Shown here piece after piece: positions 27,433-35,829 of a stretch of 64,000 bases of DNA (position 1 is its first letter; each line of letters opens with the position of its first letter). The position numbers were made by a program, and so were the translations under genes. Source of the DNA: Terriglobia bacterium (GTDB lineage: Bacteria; Acidobacteriota; Terriglobia; Terriglobales; Acidobacteriaceae); contig JAVUPY010000070.1 of assembly GCA_032252755.1 (NCBI GenBank), positions 62,001 to 126,000 on the forward strand. The letters run 5' to 3'. Under the pieces are notes generated by a model. The model was not told the DNA's origin. It did not search any database and saw nothing but the letters and a program-made list of their open reading frames with translations.

Positions 27433-28926
27433 ATGTCAGCCAGTTCAGCGCACAATCCGACCGGAACTCTGGCCCTGCCTCTGCCACGACAGGCGTGGCT
27501 TCCGGCCACCCTCCTCCTGCTTATATTCATCGGCTGCGCCATCACGCTCATCGACGGACTGTCGACCAAGTACAACGATGACTGGGAATACAAGGCGACC
27601 GAAGCTCTTACTTATAAACCGGCAACAGCCGCCATCCTCTTCGCTGCAATCACTTTCCCGCTGCTCTTCCGGTATGCCCGTCAGCAAAACGCATCCCGTT
27701 CGGAAGCACTCATCCTCTGGTATGTGCTCGGCGTCACCGCATACACGAAGGACTTCGCGTACCTGAAGATCCCCGGCATCCCGCTCTACATCACCGACTA
27801 CGTGCTGTCTTTCTTGCTCGTCCGATACTTTGTTTGGCCGAAGTTCCGCTGGTATTCGCTCCGATCATGGCCGATGTTGTCCGCTGCGGCCCTGCTGTGC
27901 GTCGGCACCGTCGCCGCAATACGCGGATTCCTCGGCGGCCAATCGCCTCTCTTTGTCCTCAGGGACTTCGGCCTGGTCGTCTATGTCCTCTTCCTCCCGC
28001 TTGGGATCCTCGTCTTCAGAAATTGGGAATCAATTCGGCGGCTTCTGTTGATCTTCTGCATCGGTTCCGCCATGGTCAGCCTGTTCGCCTTCGGATACTG
28101 GCTCAGCAATCCCGGCGAGCGCCGCTACGTTATGTACCCGGTTGTGCTTTCCGGAGCATTCATGGCTTCATTTGCCGGAGCGCAGAACAGGATCTTCGAC
28201 CGGAAACTGGGCTGGATATTGACCGCCGTAAACGGCTTCGGCCTCCTGCTCGCTAACTCCCGCGCGGAATTCGTCTCAGTCATCGGCGCGTGCGGCGTGA
28301 TGTTTCTTCTTGGCCCATCAGTTCAGCGCAGCACGATGATCAGCCGAATAAAACTACTGCTGAAGGTCCTGTGCGTCGCAGTGCTCTTAATCGCCGTCTT
28401 TATGCAGACGAAGGCGGGCGCGAAACTCGCCGACAAGGCTGCCTCGCAATTCCTCTCCGGCGTTCTGAACCCCACGGAAGATCCGACGGCGGAGTTCCGA
28501 TTCCTCGCGTGGGCTGAGGCATTCAATCGATTCGTTCAGCACCCCATCCTCGGGGAAGGTTATGGAATTCCTTTCACTTTCGGCGACGTCGATACCGACC
28601 CACGCCCACACAACACGTACCTGACATTCCTGTACAAGACTGGCCTAGTTGGATTTCTGGTTCTCGTAACAGTGCTCGTTGTCTTCTTTCTGAAATCGCT
28701 GAATACCGTACGTCGTTGCCGTGAAACCCGGGGATCTGTGTTTCTGTACATGATTGCGCTGGCGCTTCTTGCTATATCTGCCTCGGGGCTCTTCACTCTT
28801 CTCTTTGAGAGTCCTTTTGATTCTGCTCCTTACTGGATATTGGTCGGCGCGGGTTATAGGTCTCTTCACCTCCTGGGCGCCAAAGTACAAATTTCCAATG
28901 TTGCAACTGCAACCACAACAGGCTGA
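27433..28926 (+). CDS. O-antigen polymerase/ligase-like membrane protein (Wzy_C family)
   Basis: About 497 residues with roughly a dozen hydrophobic helices. It carries the O-antigen ligase signature near the C-terminus (PHNTYLTFLYKTGLVGFLVL), preceded by the large periplasmic loop (FLAWAEAFNRFVQHPILGEG). Proteins of this superfamily join lipid-linked oligosaccharides (Wzy) or attach polymer to acceptors (WaaL). In a locus with Wzx and Wzz, polymerase is the best reading. ATG 27433 is chosen because the alternative GTG 27391 lies in the palindromic element and adds a non-family peptide; neither has a strong ribosome site. Confidence 0.85.
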   Translation: MSASSAHNPTGTLALPLPRQAWLPATLLLLIFIGCAITLIDGLSTKYNDDWEYKATEALTYKPATAAILFAAITFPLLFRYARQQNASRSEALILWYVLGVTAYTKDFAYLKIPGIPLYITDYVLSFLLVRYFVWPKFRWYSLRSWPMLSAAALLCVGTVAAIRGFLGGQSPLFVLRDFGLVVYVLFLPLGILVFRNWESIRRLLLIFCIGSAMVSLFAFGYWLSNPGERRYVMYPVVLSGAFMASFAGAQNRIFDRKLGWILTAVNGFGLLLANSRAEFVSVIGACGVMFLLGPSVQRSTMISRIKLLLKVLCVAVLLIAVFMQTKAGAKLADKAASQFLSGVLNPTEDPTAEFRFLAWAEAFNRFVQHPILGEGYGIPFTFGDVDTDPRPHNTYLTFLYKTGLVGFLVLVTVLVVFFLKSLNTVRRCRETRGSVFLYMIALALLAISASGLFTLLFESPFDSAPYWILVGAGYRSLHLLGAKVQISNVATATTTG

Positions 28927-28954
28927 TTTAGCTCCATCGTTACCGCCCCAATTC

Positions 28955-30145
28955 ATGCTGCGCATTCTCAGTGTCCATAACCGGTACACCCAGCGCGGTG
29001 GAGAAGACGAGTGCAGGGAGGCGGAGTGCGCTATGCTCCGCTCCCGTGGCCACGAGGTATTCGAGTACACCCGCGATAACAACGAAATTAACCTGCAGGC
29101 GCCACATAAGATCGCCTTTCGGACGCTATGGAGTTCCAACGACTACGGTGGCGTGCGGCAGTTGATCCGCAGGGAAAAAGTTGACCTAGTCCACGTGCAC
29201 AACTTCCTCCCCTTGATTTCTCCCTCGGTTTTTTATGCGGCTCAGCAGGAACATGTTCCCGTAGTTCATACGCTGCACAATTACCGCCTGGCCTGTCCCG
29301 GAGCACGTTTTCTTCGGAATGGAAAAATATGCGAGGATTGCCTCGGGAAAACCATGGCGTGGCCCGGAATATTGCATGGGTGTTATCGAAAGAGCCGGGC
29401 TGCTACAACCGGAGTAGCCGGCATGATTGCCACCCACCGGCTTCTAGGAACTTGGACCAACAAGGTGAACGCGTATCTGGTCGTAAGCGAGTTCATGCGC
29501 AGAAAGTTCGCCACCGCTGGATTACCGCCGGAAAAGATATTCCTGAAACCGAATTTCGCCCCCGATCGCGGCGCAGGTGAGGGGCATGGCGGATATGCTC
29601 TATTCGTGGGTCGTCTTGAACCGGAGAAAGGAATTACCACCCTACTGGCAGCGTGGGAGCAGTTAGGCTCCAAAGTACCTCTGAAGATCGTTGGTAGCGG
29701 ACCATTGGAATCCTTTGTCACTAGTAAGGTCGCGACTCTTCGAGGAGTTGAATTCCTGGGTTCACGCCCATTTGAACAAGTCTTCCAACTCATGGGCGAT
29801 GCACTCGCCCTCGTGGTGCCTTCGCAATGGTACGAAGGCGCTCCCCGAGTGATTGTCGAGGCCCTTTCCAGAGGTACTCCGGTTATTGCATCTGATCTCG
29901 GCGGAATGGCGGAACTGGTGCAACATGAGCATAGCGGAATCCTGTTTCCGCCGGGCGATGCCGCGGCCCTGGCGCTGTCTGTTCTTCGTGTGCTCGAGGA
30001 CCCACAATTTGCGTCGCAGGTTCGAACCAATGCAAGAAACAAATTCCTTGCCGAGTTCACCGAAGAACGCAATTACCAGTTACTCATGTCGATCTATTCA
30101 ACCCTCACCAGTGCTCGCGTCGTAGGTAGTGGTAATGAAGTCTGA
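28955..30145 (+). CDS. Glycosyltransferase family 4
   Basis: A 396-residue cytoplasmic GT-B retaining glycosyltransferase. It starts MLRILSVHNRYTQRGGEDEC, where the Gly-rich loop near the N-terminus is the acceptor-side motif. It then has VDLVHVHNFLPLISPSVFYA, VVHTLHNYRLACPG with a Cys-rich GKICEDCLG insertion, and the donor-binding C-terminal domain: FVGRLEPEKGITTLLAAWEQ, KIVGSGPLES and the E-x7-E motif in EGAPRVIVEALSRGTPVIAS. It would add a sugar to the repeat unit. The ATG at 28955 follows the polymerase stop by 28 bases. Confidence 0.93.
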   Translation: MLRILSVHNRYTQRGGEDECREAECAMLRSRGHEVFEYTRDNNEINLQAPHKIAFRTLWSSNDYGGVRQLIRREKVDLVHVHNFLPLISPSVFYAAQQEHVPVVHTLHNYRLACPGARFLRNGKICEDCLGKTMAWPGILHGCYRKSRAATTGVAGMIATHRLLGTWTNKVNAYLVVSEFMRRKFATAGLPPEKIFLKPNFAPDRGAGEGHGGYALFVGRLEPEKGITTLLAAWEQLGSKVPLKIVGSGPLESFVTSKVATLRGVEFLGSRPFEQVFQLMGDALALVVPSQWYEGAPRVIVEALSRGTPVIASDLGGMAELVQHEHSGILFPPGDAAALALSVLRVLEDPQFASQVRTNARNKFLAEFTEERNYQLLMSIYSTLTSARVVGSGNEV

Positions 30146-30958
30146 ACATTCTGTCCGGATCGCCTCAAAAACGAGGGAGAGAGCCGCCGAATCCACCATG
30201 ATCCCAAAGATTCCTGCCTGCCCTTACTGTCAATCTTCAAGTCGAAGGTTTTTTCAACTCACGCATACCACTGTCTATCGGTGCAAGAAGAGGACCTGCG
30301 GACTGCAGTTCGCCAGCCCTCAACCCGATGAACGCGCTCTGAGCGAAGCATACGATCAACTTTATTACCCACTTGTGTGCAATCGGGAACCGGTGTGGGA
30401 GCCCCACCCGAGTTCACCATCGAGCAGTTTGCTGAAAGTGCTCTCAAGAAAGTCAATCACTCCGGCTGGGAAGAGGATTCTGGACTACGGAGGCGGCAAG
30501 GGTTCGCTACTTCGGGCTCTGACGAACTTAGGCGCCATGCAGTTGGGATCGAACAAAGTGCGACCGCTCGTGATTCTATTCGCCGCGAAGGATTCGCTTC
30601 CGCGTATACCACCTTGGACGACCTCCACCAAGAAAACCCTCAATCTCAATTCGATCTCATCTTTATGATCGACGTGGTGGAGCATTTGCGTCGCCCTTGG
30701 CTTGATCTCACCCGGATCGGACAATTACTCGCCCCGCACGGACGATTGGTAATCACCACCATGAATACGAATTCTTTACGGGCGCGACTCTCGGGAGAGA
30801 CCTGGCGCGAGCGCGTCAACCCCACACACCTTTTCTATTTCACTCCGGATTCACTATCTCGCGTCCTGCGCGGGGCGGGCTTTCGAACCGTCCATGAGTT
30901 CACGCCTGTAACGAATTACCGCCATCACGGCCCCTTGAGACGCTGCTTCCAGGGTTAG
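30135..30958 (+). pseudogene. Zinc-ribbon class I SAM-dependent methyltransferase, frameshifted
   Basis: Two consecutive frames together make one methyltransferase. The first frame has a zinc ribbon (CPYCQ...YRCKKRTCGLQF) and the SAM-binding loop ILDYGGGKGSLLRALTNLGA, then loses sense. The second frame takes up exactly there with HAVGIEQSATARDSIRREGF, FDLIFMIDVVEHLRRPWLDL and a normal C-terminus. The join is at 30535-30536, where GGCGCCATGCA would read through if a third C were present; the total length (824) is one short of a multiple of three. So a single-base deletion, either genuine inactivation or an assembly error. Likely role when intact: methylation of a sugar or lipid-linked glycan. 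It overlaps the GT4 gene end by 11 bases. Confidence 0.8.
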
Positions 30959-31052
30959 CTTGCAACCTGTGGCCTGCAGGGAGAATTGTTGTTTGTCGCC
31001 CCCGAGTTTTCCCCCTCCGCGAGCCCGCGTTCTGCTGCCGGTTAGTTTGCAT

Positions 31053-31661
31053 ATGAACGTTCACACGATCTACAGAGTCATTGGCCGTCGCTTCCGGCGG
31101 GAACGCATGGAGTGGTTTATGCGTGCGTTACAGATCACCCCCGAAACTACTGTGCTGGATGTCGGCGGAACGAGTGCTACATGGACAGCACTCGGCGCAC
31201 GGTGTCCAAGGGTAACTCTGTTGAATATCCTTCCCGAGCAGTCACCCATATTTCCGTACGTCCAGGCAAATGCTCTCAACATACCATTTCCGGATAACAG
31301 CTTTGACGTGGTCTTTTCGAATTCACTCATCGAGCATGTGGGCGGCTGGGAAGATCAGCAACAATGTGCGCGAGAAATGTCACGGGTTGGCAAGCGGCTC
31401 TGGATACAAACTCCCAATCGCAGGTTTCCCATTGAGCCTCATTTGCTTGCACCTTTCATTCATTGGCTGCCTCGCTCCGTTCAACGTGTCCTCATACCCC
31501 TCACCCCCCGTTCATTCTTTTCCGACGAGTTCCAGAGCGTGATGGAGGTTTGGAATTCCACAATCCTGCTCGATGAGGGCCAGATGCGTGAATTGTTTCC
31601 AAATCGCAACCTTCATCGCGAACGAATGTTGGGGTTAACGAAGTCGTTCATTGTCTGCTGA
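31053..31661 (+). CDS. Class I SAM-dependent methyltransferase
   Basis: A 202-residue Rossmann-fold methyltransferase. SAM-binding motif I is TTVLDVGGTSATW, followed by the acidic-loop region (VTLLNILPEQSP), the NALNIPFPDNSFDVVFSNSL core with the EH motif in IEHVGGWEDQ, and QTPNRRFPIEPHLLAPFIHW. ATG 31053 is chosen because the upstream extension from 30960 is Pro/Cys-rich and not part of the fold; no strong ribosome site is visible. Probably decorates the polysaccharide; acceptor unknown. Confidence 0.85.
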   Translation: MNVHTIYRVIGRRFRRERMEWFMRALQITPETTVLDVGGTSATWTALGARCPRVTLLNILPEQSPIFPYVQANALNIPFPDNSFDVVFSNSLIEHVGGWEDQQQCAREMSRVGKRLWIQTPNRRFPIEPHLLAPFIHWLPRSVQRVLIPLTPRSFFSDEFQSVMEVWNSTILLDEGQMRELFPNRNLHRERMLGLTKSFIVC

Positions 31662-31686
31662 CGCTGATTGAACAGTGGAGTAGCTC

Positions 31687-32535
31687 GTGCCGGTTTCTCG
31701 TTCAGAAAAATTACTGCTCTTCTCCAAGCTGTTGGTCAGCAGTCCTGGAGAATGCCTTGATCGGCTCACCACCCTTGCCCAATGCAAGATAGAAGCTGGT
31801 CGCTTCGCGGCTCCTCATTACGAGGTCCGCTCCTTTTCAGACAACGTGGAACTATTGAGCGGCGCCTTGAAGTGCGATCTAGCCGAATTCCTTAACGAAG
31901 CTGGCTTGACTGAAATCGAAATGGAGAGTGCCGAACGCTTAGCTCCTCATTCTGATTCGAAAGGCTTTGGTGCCGCGCACAATGCCGACCCTGCTCTCGC
32001 CCGGTTGTGCTACGCGGTTGTCCGTGCCTTGAGGCCCGATCGTGTGCTCGAAACCGGCGTCGCCCATGGCATCACGACTGCGTTCCTCTTGAAAGCCTTG
32101 GAAACCAATGGCACCGGTCATCTCTGGAGTATCGATCTGCCCCCATTGGTGCCGAAAGCCCGCGAGTTCGTCGGCAGAGCCGTTCCGGAAAGGTTGCGTT
32201 CCCGTTGGACGCTTTGCCGTGGGCAAAGCCACCGCATTCTCCCTGGCCTCGTGCGCCAGTTACAACCACTCGACATCTTTATCCACGACAGCCTGCACAC
32301 GTATCGAAATGAAACCTTCGAATTTGCGACTGCTTGGCCGCACCTTCGTCGAGGCGGCCTGCTGATCTCCGATGACATAGAAGCTCACCCTGCCTGGCTC
32401 GACTGGCAGCATCGGGTTCAACCTTCGTTGGCAGCGGTCTTCGAAGAAGAAAACAAATCTTTCGACAATGTTCCCACATCGATTCCAACCCTAAAGTTCG
32501 GAATCATGATCAAACCCAAGGCAGTTCTCAACTGA
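31687..32535 (+). CDS. Class I SAM-dependent methyltransferase (Methyltransf_24-like)
   Basis: A 282-residue protein with GTG start preceded by GGAG six bases upstream. The C-terminal two thirds form the catalytic domain: RVLETGVAHGITTAFLLKAL (SAM loop), GHLWSIDLPPLVP, LDIFIHDSLHTYRNETFEF (HDSxHxY, the metal/catalytic motif of this group) and RRGGLLISDDIE. This arrangement resembles cephalosporin-hydroxylase/Methyltransf_24 O-methyltransferases often found in glycan clusters. The N-terminal 80 residues are helical and unassigned. Acceptor unknown. Confidence 0.83.
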   Translation: MPVSRSEKLLLFSKLLVSSPGECLDRLTTLAQCKIEAGRFAAPHYEVRSFSDNVELLSGALKCDLAEFLNEAGLTEIEMESAERLAPHSDSKGFGAAHNADPALARLCYAVVRALRPDRVLETGVAHGITTAFLLKALETNGTGHLWSIDLPPLVPKAREFVGRAVPERLRSRWTLCRGQSHRILPGLVRQLQPLDIFIHDSLHTYRNETFEFATAWPHLRRGGLLISDDIEAHPAWLDWQHRVQPSLAAVFEEENKSFDNVPTSIPTLKFGIMIKPKAVLN

Positions 32536-32564
32536 GGTAGATGCAATTCGGAGAAAGACGCTAA

Positions 32565-33563
32565 ATGAAAACTCGTACCCGCATCCTTGTTACCGGTGCC
32601 GGTGGATTCATCGGCCATCATCTTGTAAAACGACTCAAAGCCGAAGGCCATTGGGTTCGTGGCGTCGATCTGAAGTATCCCGAGTATGAGCGCACGGCTG
32701 CCGATGAGTTTCAGTGCCTCGACCTGCGCCGTTGGGACGATTGCCTGGTCGCCGCGCGCGGAGGCATTGACCAGGTTTACAACCTTGCGGCCGACATGGG
32801 CGGTATCGGTTACATCACCGCATTCCTCGCTGACATCGCGCGCAACAACATTTTGATTAACGCGAACATGCTCGAGGCCAGCCGCATGAACGGCGTCCGC
32901 CGATTCCTCTTCTCTTCGTCGGCCTGCGTTTACGCGCAGTCGAAGCAGAAGGACGCCGACGTCACTCCCTTGCGCGAAGAAGACGCCTATCCCGCCGATC
33001 CAGAGCCCGGCTACGGATGGGAAAAGCTCTTCACCGAGGAGCTCTGCAAGTACTACTCGCACGACTATAACTTCGAGACTCGCATCGTGCGCTTTCATAA
33101 CGTCTATGGTCCCTTGGGCACCTACGACGGAGGCAAGGAAAAATCCCCCGCCGCAATCAGCCGCAAAGTCGCGCTTGCAAATGACGGCGACACGATCGAA
33201 ATCTGGGGTGACGGCGAACAGACTCGCTCCTTCATGTACATCGACGACTGCGTCGAGGGCCTGCTCCGGCTGATGGCCTCCGACTACGGCAAGCCCCTGA
33301 ACCTCGGAACCGAGGAAATGGTCACCATCAACGGCCTTGTCGACATCATCTCCAAAATTGCCGGCAAGAAGGTGCACAAGCGACACGACCTCACGAAGCC
33401 GCAAGGCGTGCGCGGACGCAACAGCGATAACAGCCTCTTGAGAGAGGTCCTCGGCTGGGAACCGTCGATCCGCCTTGAAGAGGGGCTCCCGATCACCTAT
33501 CGCTGGATCGAAAGCGAAATCAACAATGTCAGCACCCAGGCTGAATCGACCAGTGCCGCCTGA
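32565..33563 (+). CDS. GDP-mannose 3,5-epimerase-like NAD-dependent epimerase
   Basis: A 332-residue extended short-chain dehydrogenase/reductase. NAD-binding motif TGAGGFIG is at 10-17 and the catalytic YxxxK is Y150-K154 (GYGWEKLFTEEL). NLAADMGGIGYI, SSSACVYAQS (with the Cys that serves as acid/base in GDP-mannose 3,5-epimerase) and FHNVYGPLGTYDGGKEKSPA all follow the plant and bacterial GME pattern closely. Expected reaction: GDP-mannose to GDP-L-galactose and/or GDP-L-gulose, supplying an unusual sugar for the polymer. Related NDP-sugar epimerases cannot be excluded. Its end overlaps the next gene by 38 bases. Confidence 0.87.
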   Translation: MKTRTRILVTGAGGFIGHHLVKRLKAEGHWVRGVDLKYPEYERTAADEFQCLDLRRWDDCLVAARGGIDQVYNLAADMGGIGYITAFLADIARNNILINANMLEASRMNGVRRFLFSSSACVYAQSKQKDADVTPLREEDAYPADPEPGYGWEKLFTEELCKYYSHDYNFETRIVRFHNVYGPLGTYDGGKEKSPAAISRKVALANDGDTIEIWGDGEQTRSFMYIDDCVEGLLRLMASDYGKPLNLGTEEMVTINGLVDIISKIAGKKVHKRHDLTKPQGVRGRNSDNSLLREVLGWEPSIRLEEGLPITYRWIESEINNVSTQAESTSAA

Positions 33564-34389
33564 TCTCCCGCGGGCCAACGTGCTCGGAGTCGGCATCCAC
33601 GCCATCAATCCGCAGCGCGCCGTCGCCATCGTTCGCGATGCTCTCCAATCCGACCGCAAGGGTTACATCTGCGTCACGGGCGTGCACGGCGTGATGGAAG
33701 CGCAGAACAATCGCGGATTCCTCTCCATCCTGAATTCGGCATTCCTGGTAACGCCCGATGGAATGCCGACAGTCTGGGTCGGCCGAATGCAAGGTCACGC
33801 AGAAATGGCCCGCGTGTTCGGCCCCGACCTCATGCTCGATTTGTGCCGGGCTTCTGTCGAATGGGGCTCACGCCATTTTTTGTATGGGGGCGCGGCCGGA
33901 GTCGCCGGGGAACTCGCTTCTAACCTCAGGGAACGGTTTCCCGGCATCAATATCGCCGGTACCTTCACGCCGCCCTTCCGCCCGCTGAATGAGAACGAAC
34001 GTCAGCACTTAATCGAAACTGTCGAAGATGCTGCGCCTGATATCATCTGGGTTGGCCTGAGCACGCCAAAGCAGGAAAAGTTTATGGCGGATTACTTGCC
34101 GCTCCTGCGCACGAAGCTGATGATCGGTGTCGGCGCGGCATTCGATATTCATACCGGACGCATCCGCGATTGTGACGATTGGATCAAGCATGCCGGCCTG
34201 CAGTGGCTCCATCGTCTGTACCAGGAGCCTCGGCGGCTGTGGAAGAGATACCTGATTAACAACCCGAAATTTCTCCTCGCAGTCGCGGCTCAGTTCGCTG
34301 GATTACGCACCTACGAAATCCCGGCAACGGAAGCGCCCCTGCTCCCGAGCGGGCCGGATCCATCCACCAGCGCTTCCAAAGCTCTCTAG
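33526..34389 (+). CDS. WecG/TagA/CpsF family glycosyltransferase
   Basis: A 287-residue GT26-family enzyme that adds the second sugar (often N-acetylmannosamine or an acidic sugar) to the lipid-linked primer at the membrane. Motifs: VTGVHGVMEAQN, LVTPDGMPTVWVGRMQG, FLYGGAAGVAGELASNLRER, DIIWVGLSTPKQEKFM and GVGAAFDIHTGRIRD followed by WLHRLYQEPRRLWKRY, the full set of the family. ATG 33526 lies inside the end of the epimerase gene, so the pair is coupled. This is the last clear gene of the exopolysaccharide locus. Its stop codon shares bases with the stop of the convergent zinc-finger gene. Confidence 0.93.
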   Translation: MSAPRLNRPVPPDLPRANVLGVGIHAINPQRAVAIVRDALQSDRKGYICVTGVHGVMEAQNNRGFLSILNSAFLVTPDGMPTVWVGRMQGHAEMARVFGPDLMLDLCRASVEWGSRHFLYGGAAGVAGELASNLRERFPGINIAGTFTPPFRPLNENERQHLIETVEDAAPDIIWVGLSTPKQEKFMADYLPLLRTKLMIGVGAAFDIHTGRIRDCDDWIKHAGLQWLHRLYQEPRRLWKRYLINNPKFLLAVAAQFAGLRTYEIPATEAPLLPSGPDPSTSASKAL

Positions 34390-34589
34390 ACCGCAACTCC
34401 TTCCATCATCACGCGGTCACATTCGCGAAGCTCTCGCAACGCTTGCGAAGACGCTCCCATCAGTCTCGCCTCAAATAAATCCCTAACCCACTCGGTGTGT
34501 AAATACTCGTAATGCAGAAAGAGCGCCTCTGCATTCGGGAAGAGGTGCGTGCAAAAAGGGCAAACTTGCGGGTCGGGGCCGAAATCCAT
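34386..34589 (-). CDS. Small C2H2-type zinc-finger protein
   Basis: A 67-residue protein on the strand opposite the exopolysaccharide locus. ATG 34589 has GGAGG six bases upstream, which decides the start over longer forms. It holds a C-x2-C-x12-H-x4-H pattern (C10, C13, H26, H31; CPFCTHLFPNAEALFLHYEY), the spacing of a classical C2H2 finger, followed by an acidic/basic helix (LRELRECDRV). It could bind DNA, RNA or protein. It is not recognisable as Ros/MucR, which is longer and has different spacing. Its 3' end overlaps that of the TagA-like gene by four bases. Function unknown. Confidence 0.62.
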   Translation of the reverse strand: MDFGPDPQVCPFCTHLFPNAEALFLHYEYLHTEWVRDLFEARLMGASSQALRELRECDRVMMEGVAV

Positions 34590-34785
34590 CGAAGACCTCC
34601 GTGACGCGTTCGCGCCATCCATGCATTCTTTGTAACCGGCCTCTTCGCTCGGCCAGATAGCAGACCGCACTGACACGTGTGAGTAACGTCACAAAGCTGG
34701 CGAGCGCGATCAAGGTTTCTTGGGGCCGAAATTGGTGGGTTCGCCTGTCTTGCGGAATCCCGGTTTTCGGTCGTATGTTCAAAGG

Positions 34786-35433
34786 ATGAAGCGGATATAT
34801 CTTCTTCTTCTTACCTTCCTTTGTTTGAACGTCCTCGCCCTCGCTGCCGCGCCGAAGATCGAATCCATTGCCAAGTTCCAGGGCAACGCAACCGATGCGG
34901 TGAAGGCCGCCATTTCCGATAAGGGTTACCGGGTCACCGGAGATGATGGAAAGGTGCTCGCCGAAATTTGGCCGGCAAAATCAGCTGTGACCGCGAAGAG
35001 CGATAATTCTGCCGCGGTTTATCCGGAGTTTGTGAACGGGGGATTCTACGGAGTCATAGCCTTCCCCAACGGTGGCGGCGACTACCGCGGCCAGAAGATT
35101 CCGGCTGGAACGTACACGATGCGCTATCAACTCTTGCCTGATGACGGCAATCACCTCGGTGTAGCCCCGAATCCGGATTTCTTCCTCCTTATTCCGGTCG
35201 ACTCCGATCCAGATCCGGCGGCCAAACTGGAGTACACCCCCATGGTTCGCCTCAGTGCAAAAGCGACCGGGACCTCGCATCCCGCTCCGTTCGCCCTTGC
35301 GACACCAGCGGCAAAACCGGTCGACGTCAACGAGGATCAGGGCCACATCGTCGCCTACTTCCCAATTGAAACCAACACCGGTTCCGTCAACATCGGTATG
35401 ACCTTGAGCGGAGCGTCCGACGAACAGCAGTAA
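34786..35433 (+). CDS. Secreted protein of unknown function
   Basis: A 215-residue protein with a signal peptide (MKRIYLLLLTFLCLNVLALA, then AAPKIE). The mature part is beta-rich, with GGFYGVIAFPNGGGDYRGQK followed by IPAGTYTMRYQLLPDDGNHL. This resembles secreted acidobacterial proteins with a DUF2911-like sandwich, but I cannot name the family with confidence. No cysteines or catalytic motifs stand out. The ATG at 34786 is immediately preceded by AAAGG, too close for a normal ribosome site, so translation may be weak. It is isolated: a 396-base gap follows. Confidence 0.65.
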   Translation: MKRIYLLLLTFLCLNVLALAAAPKIESIAKFQGNATDAVKAAISDKGYRVTGDDGKVLAEIWPAKSAVTAKSDNSAAVYPEFVNGGFYGVIAFPNGGGDYRGQKIPAGTYTMRYQLLPDDGNHLGVAPNPDFFLLIPVDSDPDPAAKLEYTPMVRLSAKATGTSHPAPFALATPAAKPVDVNEDQGHIVAYFPIETNTGSVNIGMTLSGASDEQQ

Positions 35434-35829
35434 GCAACCTAGTCCGAAAATAATTTTTGTTTTCTTTCGCCGCTACCCTGTTGATTTCTGTTCAATGCGT
35501 TGCGAAACACAACAAGCGTTGTGATTCGCAACGCTCATTCTTTCTTGGTCGTAACTGATTGAATCCACAGAACCACATTGCCTGTCGAGTTCACGCTCGT
35601 CATTTCGAGCGTTGCAATCTGCAACGTTCTCGCTGTAGCGAATCGCATCGTCTAATTGCGCGCACTTCCACGAATGTACCGCTAAACCACATCGCGCCAA
35701 CATCTTGCAGCGCCTGCGGAGGGTCTACCTTCGTTCGGCAATGGAAATGCCTTTGTGTAGGGCGTCATAGCGGACGGGTTCCCGAGAAGTTAGAGCCCGC
35801 CGGACAAACATTCATATCGGAGGTGGGCG
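35434..35829. other. 396-base intergenic region with two GTTGC/GCAAC hairpins
   Basis: No gene seen. A long hairpin at 35497-35534 pairs GCGTTGCGAA with TTCGCAACGC, continues with CACAAC/GTTGTG across a single A-A mismatch, and closes on an AAGC loop (16 pairs in all). A second at 35607-35629 pairs GAGCGTTGCA with TGCAACGTTC (one G-T) around an ATC loop. Both stems reuse the GCGTTGC core. Neither is followed by a T-tract, so they are not simple terminators. The last bases hold the GGAGGTGGGCG ribosome site of the next gene. Confidence 0.55.

Noticed and set aside
32418-33659. 413-codon open frame on the minus strand
   Set aside because: Antisense to the GDP-mannose epimerase-like gene and neighbours.
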